A stretch of 64,000 nucleotides of DNA from Actinomyces sp. UMB0138 (GTDB lineage Bacteria > Bacillota > Negativicutes > Veillonellales > Veillonellaceae), in contig NZ_PKMC01000001.1 in the NCBI RefSeq assembly GCF_002849225.1, positions 1-64,000 on the forward strand. Direction: 5' to 3'. The notes under the pieces were generated by a model. It saw nothing but the letters and a program-made list of their open reading frames with translations. It did no database searches and was not told the origin of the DNA. Every line of letters begins with the position of its first letter. Positions within the stretch are counted from its first letter, which is position 1. A program made the position numbers and the translations under genes. Below are positions 1-7,813 of this stretch, piece after piece.

Positions 1-88
1 CCCAGTAGAAGACTGGGTTGATAGGCCAGGAATGTAAGGCTCGTGAGGGTTTGAGTTGACTGGTACTAATATCCCGATGACTAACATT
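1..88 (+). rRNA. 23S ribosomal RNA, 3' end (partial)
   Basis: The first bases match the conserved 3' end of bacterial 23S rRNA: a GGTACTAAT motif lies near 62-70, preceded by the GTGAGGGTTTGAGTTGACTG helix strand. The gene begins to the left of the window. The exact 3' end is an estimate, because the terminal helix partner lies outside the window. Its place just ahead of a 5S gene shows the end of an rrn operon read to the right. Confidence 0.9.
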
Positions 89-202
89 ATTTGAAACGAT
101 TTTGTTGTTTTGAGCATGCCAATTACGTGTGTTGGCATTGGCATTTGCGTCCACTGTGCGGTTCACGATTCAACCAGTCTTTTTGGTTGGTTCAAATTGG
201 TT

Positions 203-320
203 TTCGTGGTGGTCATAGCGGTGAGGTCACGCCCGGTTCCGTTCCGATCCCGGTAGCTAAGCTTGCCAGCGCTGATGGTACTGCACTTTTTAGTGTGGGA
301 GAGTAAGACGCTGCCACGAA
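203..320 (+). rRNA. rrf: 5S ribosomal RNA
   Basis: This 118-nt stretch starts with TTCGTGG and ends with CCACGAA, which pair as helix I. It contains the conserved loop sequences GGTCACGCCCGGTTCCGTTC and GATCCCGGTAGCTAAGC and the GTGGGAGAGTAAG segment near the 3' end. It follows the 23S gene after a spacer of about 114 nt that shows no tRNA. Ends were set from the terminal helix. Short reading frames across this region are spurious. Confidence 0.95.
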
Positions 321-330
321 TTATTCTTCT

Positions 331-383
331 GGTTTGGCCCCCAAACCCCCCCGTTTGTTGGTGGTGGGTTTGGGGGCCAAACC
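331..383. terminator. 18-bp inverted repeat after the rrn operon
   Basis: A perfect inverted repeat has arms at 331-348 and 366-383 (GGTTTGGCCCCCAAACCC and its complement) around a 17-nt loop. It lies 10 nt past the 5S gene and before the convergent LacI gene. It probably ends rrn transcription and may also act on the opposite strand. No strong T tract follows on either strand, so it could work in part as an rRNA processing stem. Confidence 0.7.
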
Positions 384-415
384 CCATCCCTGTTTAACAA
401 CCCGAGGGCGTGTCC

Positions 416-470
416 TGTGTTTTTGGGTGGGGTGTGGTTGTTGGTTTAGTTGGTTGGGGTTGTTGTGTGT
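416..470 (+). other. G/T-only tract at the 3' end of the LacI gene
   Basis: Between 416 and 470 the plus strand is made of G and T, apart from one A at 448. G+T richness continues more weakly to about 610. The tract covers the stop codon and last codons of the minus-strand LacI gene, so its C-terminus is rich in Thr, Pro and Asn. The G-runs could form a two-tier G-quadruplex, but that is only an inference. Confidence 0.6.
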
Positions 471-1456
471 CCTTGTTTGAGGGTGCAGGGCAGTAGGGTT
501 GGCCTGGTTGGGGGATGTGTGTTGATTATTTGGGCGAGCATTGTTGCTGCGGTTTGTCCGAGGGCGGTTACTGGGTTAGTGATTGTGGTTAGTTTGGGGT
601 GGTAGTTTTGTCCGGCTTGGGTGTTGTCGTTAGAGACGACAGCCACATCCCCAGGAACACACAAGCCAGCCTCCTTGAAGGCACTGATAGCAGCCATAGC
701 CATAAGGTCTGAGCAAATGTAGAGGCCATCAATAAGGCCGGCCCGAATCATCGGAATAGCGGCCCTAGCAGCTTCAGTCCCTGACGCCGCGGTGAAGTCG
801 CCCTCGAAAGTTGGGAAATCGGAAGCAATGACCTGTCTAAAGCCGTTCAAACGATCCGCTGCCGCAAGCATGTCTAAAGGCCCGGTGATAATTGCGGGGC
901 GGCGAACGCCGCAATCGCGCAAATGGCGCGCCGCTAACTTACCGGCCTGCACGTTGTCTACGTCAACCCAAGAATTACAGGTTGGGTTCGCACTAGGCCT
1001 GCCAATGAAGACAACGGGCAAAGGAGCGCCCATCAGAAGATCTAATTGTCCAGGAATCTGGTGATGAGAAGCCACGATGACGCCGTCAACGTGGCCGTCA
1101 TATAGGAAAGGACGCAACTTCCTGGTGTCATTCTTTCTATCTGCCATAGCAAGGACCAGCTGAGTATCCGTATCGGCAAAAAAACGATTCACCGCTGCCA
1201 ATACCTCAGAGAAAAACGGGTCCGAAAAAAGCCGGGAATCAGGTTCCGGAATGACAAGGGCGACCATATCCGTTTTGGAAGTAGCAAGAGAACGGGCCGC
1301 TTGATTAGGACGGTAACCGAGGGCAGAGATTGCCTCAGTTACCGCCCTAATCTTAGAGCCAGAGACGCCGGCACCACCGCGCACCACCCGCGATGCAGTA
1401 GCGCGAGATACGCCCGCTGCACGGGCCACGTCCTCGAGCGTTACGGTGGCTGCCAT
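446..1456 (-). CDS. LacI-family transcriptional regulator of the beta-glucoside operon
   Basis: The 336-residue protein has an N-terminal LacI helix-turn-helix (residues 4-50, TLEDVARAAGVSRATASRVV, then ALGYRPN as the hinge start). A periplasmic-binding-protein-like effector domain fills the rest. It is the last gene of a minus-strand run from the lipoprotein gene at 6130; the gap to the GH1 gene is 31 nt. The start is supported by AGGAGGG just upstream. Two GAGAGCGCTCTC palindromes at the head of the operon fit a LacI operator and resemble the CebR box of actinobacteria. The likely role is repressor of cellobiose or other beta-glucoside uptake; the inducer cannot be read from sequence. The C-terminal tail lies in an odd G/T-only tract and may not be conserved. 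Confidence 0.9.
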   Translation of the reverse strand: MAATVTLEDVARAAGVSRATASRVVRGGAGVSGSKIRAVTEAISALGYRPNQAARSLATSKTDMVALVIPEPDSRLFSDPFFSEVLAAVNRFFADTDTQLVLAMADRKNDTRKLRPFLYDGHVDGVIVASHHQIPGQLDLLMGAPLPVVFIGRPSANPTCNSWVDVDNVQAGKLAARHLRDCGVRRPAIITGPLDMLAAADRLNGFRQVIASDFPTFEGDFTAASGTEAARAAIPMIRAGLIDGLYICSDLMAMAAISAFKEAGLCVPGDVAVVSNDNTQAGQNYHPKLTTITNPVTALGQTAATMLAQIINTHPPTRPTLLPCTLKQGHTTTPTN

Positions 1457-1487
1457 TATCCCTCCTAACAGAACAAGCTTATCCGGC

Positions 1488-2933
1488 CTAGTCGGCCTGA
1501 GGAATCAGCAGCTGCCTGTCCCTAGCCACCTGAGAAAACCAAAGTGCAGATGCCTTTGGCGTCCTCTGCAGCGTCTTGTAATCGACACGGACAATGCCGA
1601 ATCGCTTAGTGTAGCCGCACGCCCACTCGAAGTTATCCAGTAAGGACCACACCAGATAGCCAACAAGGTGGGCGCCGTCCTGACATGCTCGCAATGCCTC
1701 GCCAAGATGGTCGCGAATGTAGATAAGTCGATCAGCCGAATCGTCCACGAAACCATCGGCATCGGGCTCGTCTTCGTAGGCTGCTCCGTTCTCGGTAATC
1801 ACAAGATCTGTGTTGCTCTGCTTGGCATATTCCGCATCGAGCCACATAAGCAGCTCGTAGAGGTCGTGCGCCTCCACTTCCCAGCCCATTGCAGTATGCG
1901 GCGTATCGCGAGGAACCCCCACAACAGATGCTGATCCCACGTTGGGGGAGCGCCCCAAAATCCCGCGCTCATTGAGAACCGGCTTGCCCGGCTTGTAACC
2001 GTCCTGGGGGCCAGCCACGGCACAGCCGTTATAGAAATTGACGCCTAGCACATCAATAGGAGTACTAATTGCCTGTAGATCCCCGTCTTCGATCCAATCG
2101 CGAATGTCCGCCTCTAAAGCCATGTCCTGTACGACATCGGCCGGGTATTCCCCCTTGAAAATTGGATCAGCAAAAAGCCGGTTCTGCACCCCATTAATTC
2201 TGCGGGCGGCATCCTTGTCAGCTTCCGAAGTAGCATCTGCTGCGTGCGCCCAAGCGAAATTCAAGGTAATGCCCAACCGTAAATCCCACTGCTTTTGCTG
2301 GGCAATCTGGCGGATCTCCTTAGCAGCCAATCCATGAGCCAGAAGTAGGTGGTGCACGGCAGCAACCCCCTCGACCGGGTCATTATGACCGGGAGCGTGC
2401 TCGCCGCCGACATATGACAACAACGAGGCACACCAAGGCTCGTTCAGAGTGGTCCAGTACCGAGCTCGATCTCCTAAGGCCGAATAAACTATGCGGGCAT
2501 ACTCGGCGAAAAGATAGGCAGTTTGCCGATTAGCCCACCCGCCGGCATCCTGAAGCTGCTGGGGTAGATCCCAGTGATACAAAGTGACCCACGGGCGGAT
2601 TCCAGCCGCATTTAACTTGTCCAACAAGGACGCGTAAAAATCTAGCCCCTTCTGATTCACCGAGCGCCCGTCCGGCATGATACGCACCCATGAAATGGAA
2701 AAACGGTAGGTAGATAGGCCCAGTTTAGAAATTAGGGCCACGTCCTCGTCTACCCGGTGGTAATGGTCGCAGGCAACATCGATATTGGAGTCGTCCGCGA
2801 TCCTGCCGGGCTCCCGGCACATCGTGTCCCAAATAGACGCGCCTTTTCCGTCCTCGAAGGCAGCGCCCTCGATCTGAGCGGCAGCAGTGGCTGCTCCAAG
2901 GAAAAAGTTTTCTGGTAAAGATACGGTTTTCAT
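1488..2933 (-). CDS. bglA: Glycoside hydrolase family 1 beta-glucosidase
   Basis: The 481-residue protein has the normal length of a GH1 beta-glucosidase. It would split terminal beta-linked glucose (or related sugars) from short oligosaccharides in the cytoplasm. The acid/base glutamate is in TLNEP (E165) and the nucleophile in ITENG (E381). The N-terminal signature FLGAATAAAQIEGA is present, and there is no signal peptide. Its start overlaps the stop of the upstream permease by 4 nt (ATGA), so the two genes are translationally coupled. Sitting with a CUT1 ABC importer and a LacI regulator, it most likely hydrolyses imported cellobiose or plant beta-glucosides. A 6-phospho-beta-glucosidase is less likely, because an ABC importer, not a PTS, is its partner. 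Confidence 0.93.
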   Translation of the reverse strand: MKTVSLPENFFLGAATAAAQIEGAAFEDGKGASIWDTMCREPGRIADDSNIDVACDHYHRVDEDVALISKLGLSTYRFSISWVRIMPDGRSVNQKGLDFYASLLDKLNAAGIRPWVTLYHWDLPQQLQDAGGWANRQTAYLFAEYARIVYSALGDRARYWTTLNEPWCASLLSYVGGEHAPGHNDPVEGVAAVHHLLLAHGLAAKEIRQIAQQKQWDLRLGITLNFAWAHAADATSEADKDAARRINGVQNRLFADPIFKGEYPADVVQDMALEADIRDWIEDGDLQAISTPIDVLGVNFYNGCAVAGPQDGYKPGKPVLNERGILGRSPNVGSASVVGVPRDTPHTAMGWEVEAHDLYELLMWLDAEYAKQSNTDLVITENGAAYEDEPDADGFVDDSADRLIYIRDHLGEALRACQDGAHLVGYLVWSLLDNFEWACGYTKRFGIVRVDYKTLQRTPKASALWFSQVARDRQLLIPQAD

Positions 2934-3853
2934 CCTTTTACGGCTCCTTGCATTACGCCAGAAACCAGGCGGCGTCCAGCGAAAACGAACAGGATCAGAA
3001 GCGGCACGGTAGCAACAACCACACCGGTCATAATCAGCGAATAGTCTTTGAAATAGGAGGCCTGCAGCAGCTGCAAAGCCACCGGCAAAGTGGGGTTCTT
3101 AGCGCCCAGCACAATGAATGGCCAGAAGAAATTCGTCCACGATCCCACAAAAGTGAACAGGGCCAGCATCGAGGCAGCCGGAAGCGCAGCGGGCACGGCC
3201 ACGGTAAGGAAGGTCCGGAACATCGAAGCGCCATCGACTCGAGCAGCCTCAATTAGCTCTGTCGGAAGGGCATCGCGAATGTACTGAGTCATCCAGAACA
3301 CGCCGAAGGCACTGACCAAGCCCGGCACGATTACTGAAATCAGCTCGCCGGACCATCCCAACTTGTTCATGACCATGAATAGCGGCACCACGCCAAGTTG
3401 GGCAGGTACCGCCATAGTTGCGATCACGAAGGTAAGCAGACCGTCACGGCCGCGGAAACGAAGCTTGGAGAACGAATAGCCAGCAAGCATCGAAAAGAAC
3501 ACCACGGAAGCAGAGGTGATCACTGCAACAATGAGTGAGTTCAAGAAAGCTCCCCACAGATCAACTCCCGAATCCATTACGCGCCTTAGATTCTCGAAGA
3601 AGTGTCCCTGCGGAATTAGCGAGGGGAGTGGAGAACGCGCAATATCGGGAGCGGTTGAAGAAGCAAGTAGAAAAGCGAAATACAGCGGGTAGGCAGACGC
3701 CAGCAGAATGATCACCAGTAGAACATACTTATACCAGCGCGGCCGCTGGTTCGGACCAAACTGGCCTTTTCTAGCCCGCCGCTTGCGGGCTGCTTTCGCC
3801 GCCCTCTTGCCGGAGCGCTGCTCGATCATTGCCAAGGAAGGTTCGCTACTCAC
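2930..3853 (-). CDS. ABC sugar transporter permease, MalG type
   Basis: The 307-residue membrane protein belongs to the CUT1 (MalG/CebG-like) permease family. An N-terminal cytoplasmic basic stretch (RSGKRAAKAARKRRARKG) precedes about six membrane segments. The EAA loop that docks the ATPase is visible as EAARVDGASMFRTF. The gene overlaps the second permease by 4 nt at its start and the GH1 gene by 4 nt at its end, which shows tight coupling. It should form the channel with the neighbouring permease. No ATPase is encoded in the operon, so a shared MsiK-type ATPase from elsewhere is likely (inference). Confidence 0.93.
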   Translation of the reverse strand: MSSEPSLAMIEQRSGKRAAKAARKRRARKGQFGPNQRPRWYKYVLLVIILLASAYPLYFAFLLASSTAPDIARSPLPSLIPQGHFFENLRRVMDSGVDLWGAFLNSLIVAVITSASVVFFSMLAGYSFSKLRFRGRDGLLTFVIATMAVPAQLGVVPLFMVMNKLGWSGELISVIVPGLVSAFGVFWMTQYIRDALPTELIEAARVDGASMFRTFLTVAVPAALPAASMLALFTFVGSWTNFFWPFIVLGAKNPTLPVALQLLQASYFKDYSLIMTGVVVATVPLLILFVFAGRRLVSGVMQGAVKG

Positions 3854-4794
3854 TTTGTCACCTTCTTAGGAGAATGCGGGGTGGAGGAAGCAATTCGCTT
3901 CGTGAGCAAGAAGTTGAGAGCGGCAAACGCAATCACAATTAGGAACAGTAGCCACGCTACTGCGGAGGCCTTGCCGAAGCTCTTCTGTGAGCCCCACCCG
4001 AGCTGGTACATGTACATGGTTAAAGTCAGCCACTGTTTATCGGCACCTCCGCCGCCCATCGTGTCGAACATTCTGGGTTCGTCGAAGATTTGCAACCCGC
4101 CGATAGTGGACGTGATGATCACGAAGATCAAGGTAGAGCGGAGCTGCGGCACAGTTACTGAGAAGAACTGCCGCACCGGCCCTGCCCCGTCGACAGTGGC
4201 CGCCTCATATAGTTCGTGTGGCACCGCCTGCATGGCTGCGAGCAGGATGAGGGCGTTATAGCCCGTCCAGCGGAAGTTGACCATGTTTGCGATTGCTATG
4301 TGAGAGGCAAACGTGGATGCGTGCCACCCAACCGGGGCGATTCCTACGTACCCCAGCAGCGTATTTATCATGCCCGACTGGTCCGCAAAGACCTTTGAGA
4401 AGATCAGCGATACAGCGACCGGAGCTACTACGTAGGGCAGAAGCACGCCCATTCGCCAGAAAGTTTTGGCCCGAAGATTCGCATCCAGCACCCATGCAAT
4501 GAACAGTGCGAGGATTACCTGCGGGATTGAGGAAAGAAGGAAGATTGAAAAGGTGTTGCGCAAAGCCGTCCAGAACACCGGATGCTGCAGCACCGACACG
4601 TAGTTGTCTACCCCGTTGAAACCTTGATTTCCCCCAATAAGAGGCCACTTATGCAATGAGACCCAGGCAGTGTATAGCAGGGGGAACAAGCCCGTAATAG
4701 CAAAAAGTAGGAAGAACGGGCTGATGTAAAGGTAAGGAGAAAGCTTCGTGTCTGCACGCGAAAGGCGGTTGCGCAGTTTGGAATTGGCAGACAT
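3850..4794 (-). CDS. ABC sugar transporter permease, MalF type
   Basis: The 314-residue integral membrane protein is the MalF/CebF-type partner of the permease that follows. An N-terminal cytoplasmic segment is followed by about six membrane spans. The EAA loop reads EAATVDGAGPVRQFF. It lies 49 nt after the lipoprotein gene, and a stable hairpin occupies that gap. The ribosome site is AGGAG, a few bases before ATG. Together with the adjacent permease and lipoprotein it makes a CUT1 importer for an oligosaccharide, presumably the substrate of the GH1 enzyme. Confidence 0.93.
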   Translation of the reverse strand: MSANSKLRNRLSRADTKLSPYLYISPFFLLFAITGLFPLLYTAWVSLHKWPLIGGNQGFNGVDNYVSVLQHPVFWTALRNTFSIFLLSSIPQVILALFIAWVLDANLRAKTFWRMGVLLPYVVAPVAVSLIFSKVFADQSGMINTLLGYVGIAPVGWHASTFASHIAIANMVNFRWTGYNALILLAAMQAVPHELYEAATVDGAGPVRQFFSVTVPQLRSTLIFVIITSTIGGLQIFDEPRMFDTMGGGGADKQWLTLTMYMYQLGWGSQKSFGKASAVAWLLFLIVIAFAALNFLLTKRIASSTPHSPKKVTK

Positions 4795-4808
4795 AAAAGG
4801 CTCCTAGT

Positions 4809-4833
4809 GCCCCTAGGCGCTAGGCCTAGGGGC
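4809..4833 (-). promoter_or_regulatory. Intercistronic hairpin between binding protein and permease genes
   Basis: Nine-base arms GCCCCTAGG (4809-4817) and CCTAGGGGC (4825-4833) enclose a 7-nt loop. No T tract follows on the minus strand, so this is better read as an mRNA-stabilising or processing stem than as a full terminator. Such stems often keep binding-protein mRNA more abundant than permease mRNA. Confidence 0.65.
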
Positions 4834-4843
4834 GATTGGTTTT

Positions 4844-6130
4844 TTACTGTTGCAGATCGAGCTGCTTGTATTCGGTAATTGCCTTCTTCCAGGAGCCATC
4901 CGGGTTGTCCGTCTTGTCTACGTCAACGCGGTTTAGCGCATCGGTTACAAGGGAGGTGATGGGGAAGAAGTTCGGTCCCTTATAAGGCTGAACATCGATC
5001 TTCTTGGACATCTCCGAGTAGATCTTGCCCACCGGAGCGTTGTTGAAGAACTTGTTGGTGTAGCCGGTTAGCTCGGGAGACTCGAGAGCCTTCACCTGAG
5101 AGGGGAAGTTGCCCTTAGTCTTGAAAGCCTTGATTTGCTGTTCGGGAGCAGTCAGCCATTCAGCTAGTTCCTTTGCTTCCTTCACATGCTTGCCCTGGGT
5201 AGGTACGGTCAGGTAAGAGCCGCCCCAGTTGCCGCCACCGCCGGGGAATACTGGAGCCACATCCCAGCCCTTTACGCCCGCAGCATTGCCCTCGACAACG
5301 CCTAGCATCCACGGTGGGCAAAGCATCGTGGCGAAGCCATCCTTCTGGAAGGAGTTAGTCCAGTCCTCGGACCACTGCGCCATGTGTGCCGACAGCTTAT
5401 TGTCTACAGACTCGGTAACCAGCTTGTCGTAAATAGCCTTGATCTGCTTGTTGTTCTGCAGATCAATAACCGTGTTGTCCTTCTTCTCGAAAGGTTCTTC
5501 GACCTGGTTGATCATTCCTTGATAGGTGCCTACCGCGCCGTCGTACCACGGAATGTTAGTGGCGTCGACAAACTTCTTGCCGACCTTGAAGTAGTTATCC
5601 CAGCCACCTTCCAGTAGCTTTGCCACCTCGTTTCTGTCCGTGGGCAGCCCCGCCTTCTTGAATAGATCGGCGCGATAGCAGATAGCCTCTGGGCCCGCAT
5701 CGGTGCCGGCACCTAGTAGCTTGCCATCGGCAGTGGTGGCTGCCTTAGCCTTCCAATCGAGCCACCGATCTTTGGTGGTGTCTGACTTTAGATCGGTTAG
5801 CTGTTCTGGGTACTGCATCAGTTCTGGCCACCAGTCGACCTCAACTGCTTCGATGTCAGACAATCCAGAGCCGGCAGCTAGTCGAGTCATCATGTTGTCA
5901 TGAGCCTCGTTCGAGGTTGCTGCCTTCTTCTCTACGACCTTGATGTTGGGGTGAGACTTCGAGTATTCAGATAGCAGGTTGTTGTAACCAAACTCGTTGA
6001 AAGTGGCCACCGTTAGGGTGATCTTTCCGTCCGCGGATTCTTTCGAATCCTCCGAACCTGACGAACAAGCCGCCAACGACAAGGCGCCTAGTCCTATCAA
6101 GGCGCCAACTTGCAAGACTCTTCTGTTCAT
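4844..6130 (-). CDS. Sugar-binding lipoprotein of the ABC importer
   Basis: The 428-residue protein begins with a lipoprotein signal peptide. A hydrophobic stretch ends in the lipobox LAAC, and C22 is the predicted lipidated residue, followed by an Ser/Glu-rich linker. The body is typical of family 1 extracellular solute-binding proteins (CebE/MalE-like), with a Trp- and Tyr-rich sugar pocket pattern. It is the first gene of the operon and has a good ribosome site (AAAGGAG) 7 nt before ATG. A promoter and two LacI operators lie just upstream. It would capture the oligosaccharide outside the membrane and hand it to the two permeases. Substrate identity is inferred from the GH1 gene and the CebR-like operators. 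Confidence 0.92.
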   Translation of the reverse strand: MNRRVLQVGALIGLGALSLAACSSGSEDSKESADGKITLTVATFNEFGYNNLLSEYSKSHPNIKVVEKKAATSNEAHDNMMTRLAAGSGLSDIEAVEVDWWPELMQYPEQLTDLKSDTTKDRWLDWKAKAATTADGKLLGAGTDAGPEAICYRADLFKKAGLPTDRNEVAKLLEGGWDNYFKVGKKFVDATNIPWYDGAVGTYQGMINQVEEPFEKKDNTVIDLQNNKQIKAIYDKLVTESVDNKLSAHMAQWSEDWTNSFQKDGFATMLCPPWMLGVVEGNAAGVKGWDVAPVFPGGGGNWGGSYLTVPTQGKHVKEAKELAEWLTAPEQQIKAFKTKGNFPSQVKALESPELTGYTNKFFNNAPVGKIYSEMSKKIDVQPYKGPNFFPITSLVTDALNRVDVDKTDNPDGSWKKAITEYKQLDLQQ

Positions 6131-6182
6131 AACAGCTACTCCTTTGTGCTGAAGACCGCCTCATTGCGGGAAAACACCTATA

Positions 6183-6196
6183 TGAGAGCGCTCTCA
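6183..6196 (-). promoter_or_regulatory. LacI/CebR-like operator O1
   Basis: TGAGAGCGCTCTCA is a perfect 14-bp palindrome with a central CG, the mark of LacI-family operators. It differs from the well-known CebR box TGGGAGCGCTCCCA at two symmetric positions. It would lie over the transcription start of the proposed operon promoter. Confidence 0.85.
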
Positions 6197-6200
6197 ATCG

Positions 6201-6230
6201 AAACTACAGAAAACTTGAGAGCGCTCTCAA
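6201..6230 (-). promoter_or_regulatory. Candidate promoter of the beta-glucoside operon
   Basis: On the minus strand TTGAGA (6225-6230) could act as -35 and TAGTTT (6201-6206) as -10, with an 18-nt spacer. The -35 lies inside operator O2 and the start point would fall in O1, a layout that suits repression. The -10 is a weak match, so the assignment is tentative. Confidence 0.5.
6215..6230 (-). promoter_or_regulatory. LacI/CebR-like operator O2
   Basis: TTGAGAGCGCTCTCAA is a perfect 16-bp palindrome with the same 14-bp core as O1. The two centres are 33 bp apart, about three helical turns, so two repressor dimers would sit on the same face of the DNA. It covers the proposed -35 element. Confidence 0.85.
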
Positions 6231-6301
6231 ATGGGATATATGCATCATTGCACAAAAAGTGTGCGGGCGGAAGAGAAATGGGAAAGAAAAATTAGAATTT
6301 G

Positions 6302-7741
6302 TTAAATCCAGGACTGCAGCCACATGCGCCACTGCCAGTGGGAATGCGGAATTAGCGCTCCCGTTGCGAGCGGCAGGAAGAAAAGAGCCGACAAGCTGAT
6401 GTAGGCCACGAACATTGCTGCCGTTACCCTAGCGCAAACCGACAGTGTGGCCTGCCCGGGGAAGCTCTTCCAAAGTGCGCCCAAGAAAGCGGCCACCGTA
6501 AGCGCAATAAAAGGCACTAGCACTACCGTGTAGAACATGAATATTGTGCGATCCCAATACAGGAACCAGGGGACCCACGTTGTCAGGTAGCCAACGGCTA
6601 AAATTGCATACTTGAATTGGCGGTACCGCAAGCTTGCGTAGACGAGCCAAAGAAGAGCAATGATGCCAATCCACCACAGCAGCGGATTGCCTAGAGCGAG
6701 GACCGCGCGCACCAAATAGTCGCCCTCGCCGCCGTATGGTTTTTGATAGGCGAAGGAAGTGGGGCGCAAGTCGAAAATCCACTGCAGGGCATTGGCCTGG
6801 TAAGTGTGGTCTTTGGTAAGGCCGACGTGGAATTCATAAACTTCGCGCTGGTAGGACAGCCAGTTGGCAAAGTGGTTGCCCGGTGATTTTGCGCTCCATC
6901 CTTTGTGCCCAAAAAACCAGTTTCCCCACGTCAGCAGGTAGGTTCCCAGCGCTACCGGGACTAGCTGAAAGAAGGCGGGAATTCCGCCGCAGCAAATAGC
7001 GCCAAATAGAGCCCTCACCCGGCGGCGGTTCCGCCACCTGGCGGCTAGTTCGTAGCCGAAAACTGTGAGCCCCAGGCCTGCCAGCACCCACACTCCGGAC
7101 CATTTGACTGCGCAAGCCGCCCCGGCCAACACTCCGGCGCATAGTAGATAGGGGCGGAAGAAGACTCCCGCAAAAGGACTACTTGCGGACAGCCGCCCTC
7201 GAATATGTTGGTAGTCAAGAATTATAAACAGGAAAGCGGCAAGCACAAACACCGCCAAGAACACGTCCAGCAGGGAAGTGCGGGAAAGAGTCACTGCTAT
7301 CCCGTCAAAGGCGACGAAGCTTCCGGCTAGTGCTGTGATGGGCACAGACTTAAATAGGCGCGACGCAATAACGCAGGTTAGCGCCACCAAGATGGTGCCG
7401 AAGAGGGCGGCCATGAACCGCCATCCAAAGGCGCTGTCCCAGCCGAACAGCTTTGGGCCTAAGGCTATGAGGTATTTGCCCAACGGGGGGTGCACCACAA
7501 ATTGGGGATCGGTAGAAAGAGCCGAGAAATCCCCGGCATTGAACAGCGCGTCCTTGTCCTTAGTCCACTTCGCTTCGTAGCCAAGATGGGCGAGGGCGTA
7601 GGCGTCCTTCACGTAGTAGGTCTCGTCAAATATGAGTATTTTGATAACTCCGAGCCGGGCAAAGCGCACAATAGCGGCTACGAGCGTGCACAGTAAGGTG
7701 CAAATGATCTGCCATTTTTGGTTTGAGAGTGGGCGCTTCAC
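6302..7741 (-). CDS. Protein O-mannosyltransferase (PMT family, GT39)
   Basis: This multi-pass membrane protein belongs to the dolichyl-phosphate-mannose--protein mannosyltransferase family (GT39). In actinobacteria such enzymes move mannose from polyprenyl-phosphate-mannose to exported proteins. The conserved acidic pair in the first outer loop is visible as FDETYYVKD (D39, E40), followed by about ten membrane spans. The GTG at 7741 was chosen because it gives the usual short N-terminus (VKRPLSNQKW), has a G-rich ribosome site, and leaves room for the divergent rsmI. The longer reading up to 7834 would run into rsmI. PMT next to rsmI in divergent order is common in actinobacteria. Length from GTG is 479 residues, near the family norm. 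Confidence 0.9.
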   Translation of the reverse strand: MKRPLSNQKWQIICTLLCTLVAAIVRFARLGVIKILIFDETYYVKDAYALAHLGYEAKWTKDKDALFNAGDFSALSTDPQFVVHPPLGKYLIALGPKLFGWDSAFGWRFMAALFGTILVALTCVIASRLFKSVPITALAGSFVAFDGIAVTLSRTSLLDVFLAVFVLAAFLFIILDYQHIRGRLSASSPFAGVFFRPYLLCAGVLAGAACAVKWSGVWVLAGLGLTVFGYELAARWRNRRRVRALFGAICCGGIPAFFQLVPVALGTYLLTWGNWFFGHKGWSAKSPGNHFANWLSYQREVYEFHVGLTKDHTYQANALQWIFDLRPTSFAYQKPYGGEGDYLVRAVLALGNPLLWWIGIIALLWLVYASLRYRQFKYAILAVGYLTTWVPWFLYWDRTIFMFYTVVLVPFIALTVAAFLGALWKSFPGQATLSVCARVTAAMFVAYISLSALFFLPLATGALIPHSHWQWRMWLQSWI

Positions 7742-7813
7742 CCCACCAGTGTACTTAATAAGGGTCTGTGGGCACGGGACGAAAAATTGCAGATTTCGTG
7801 AGACTCTTAACCC

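Noticed and set aside
91-306. 71-residue frame over the 23S-5S spacer and 5S gene
   Set aside because: It lies on rRNA sequence with clear 5S structure and has no ribosome site.
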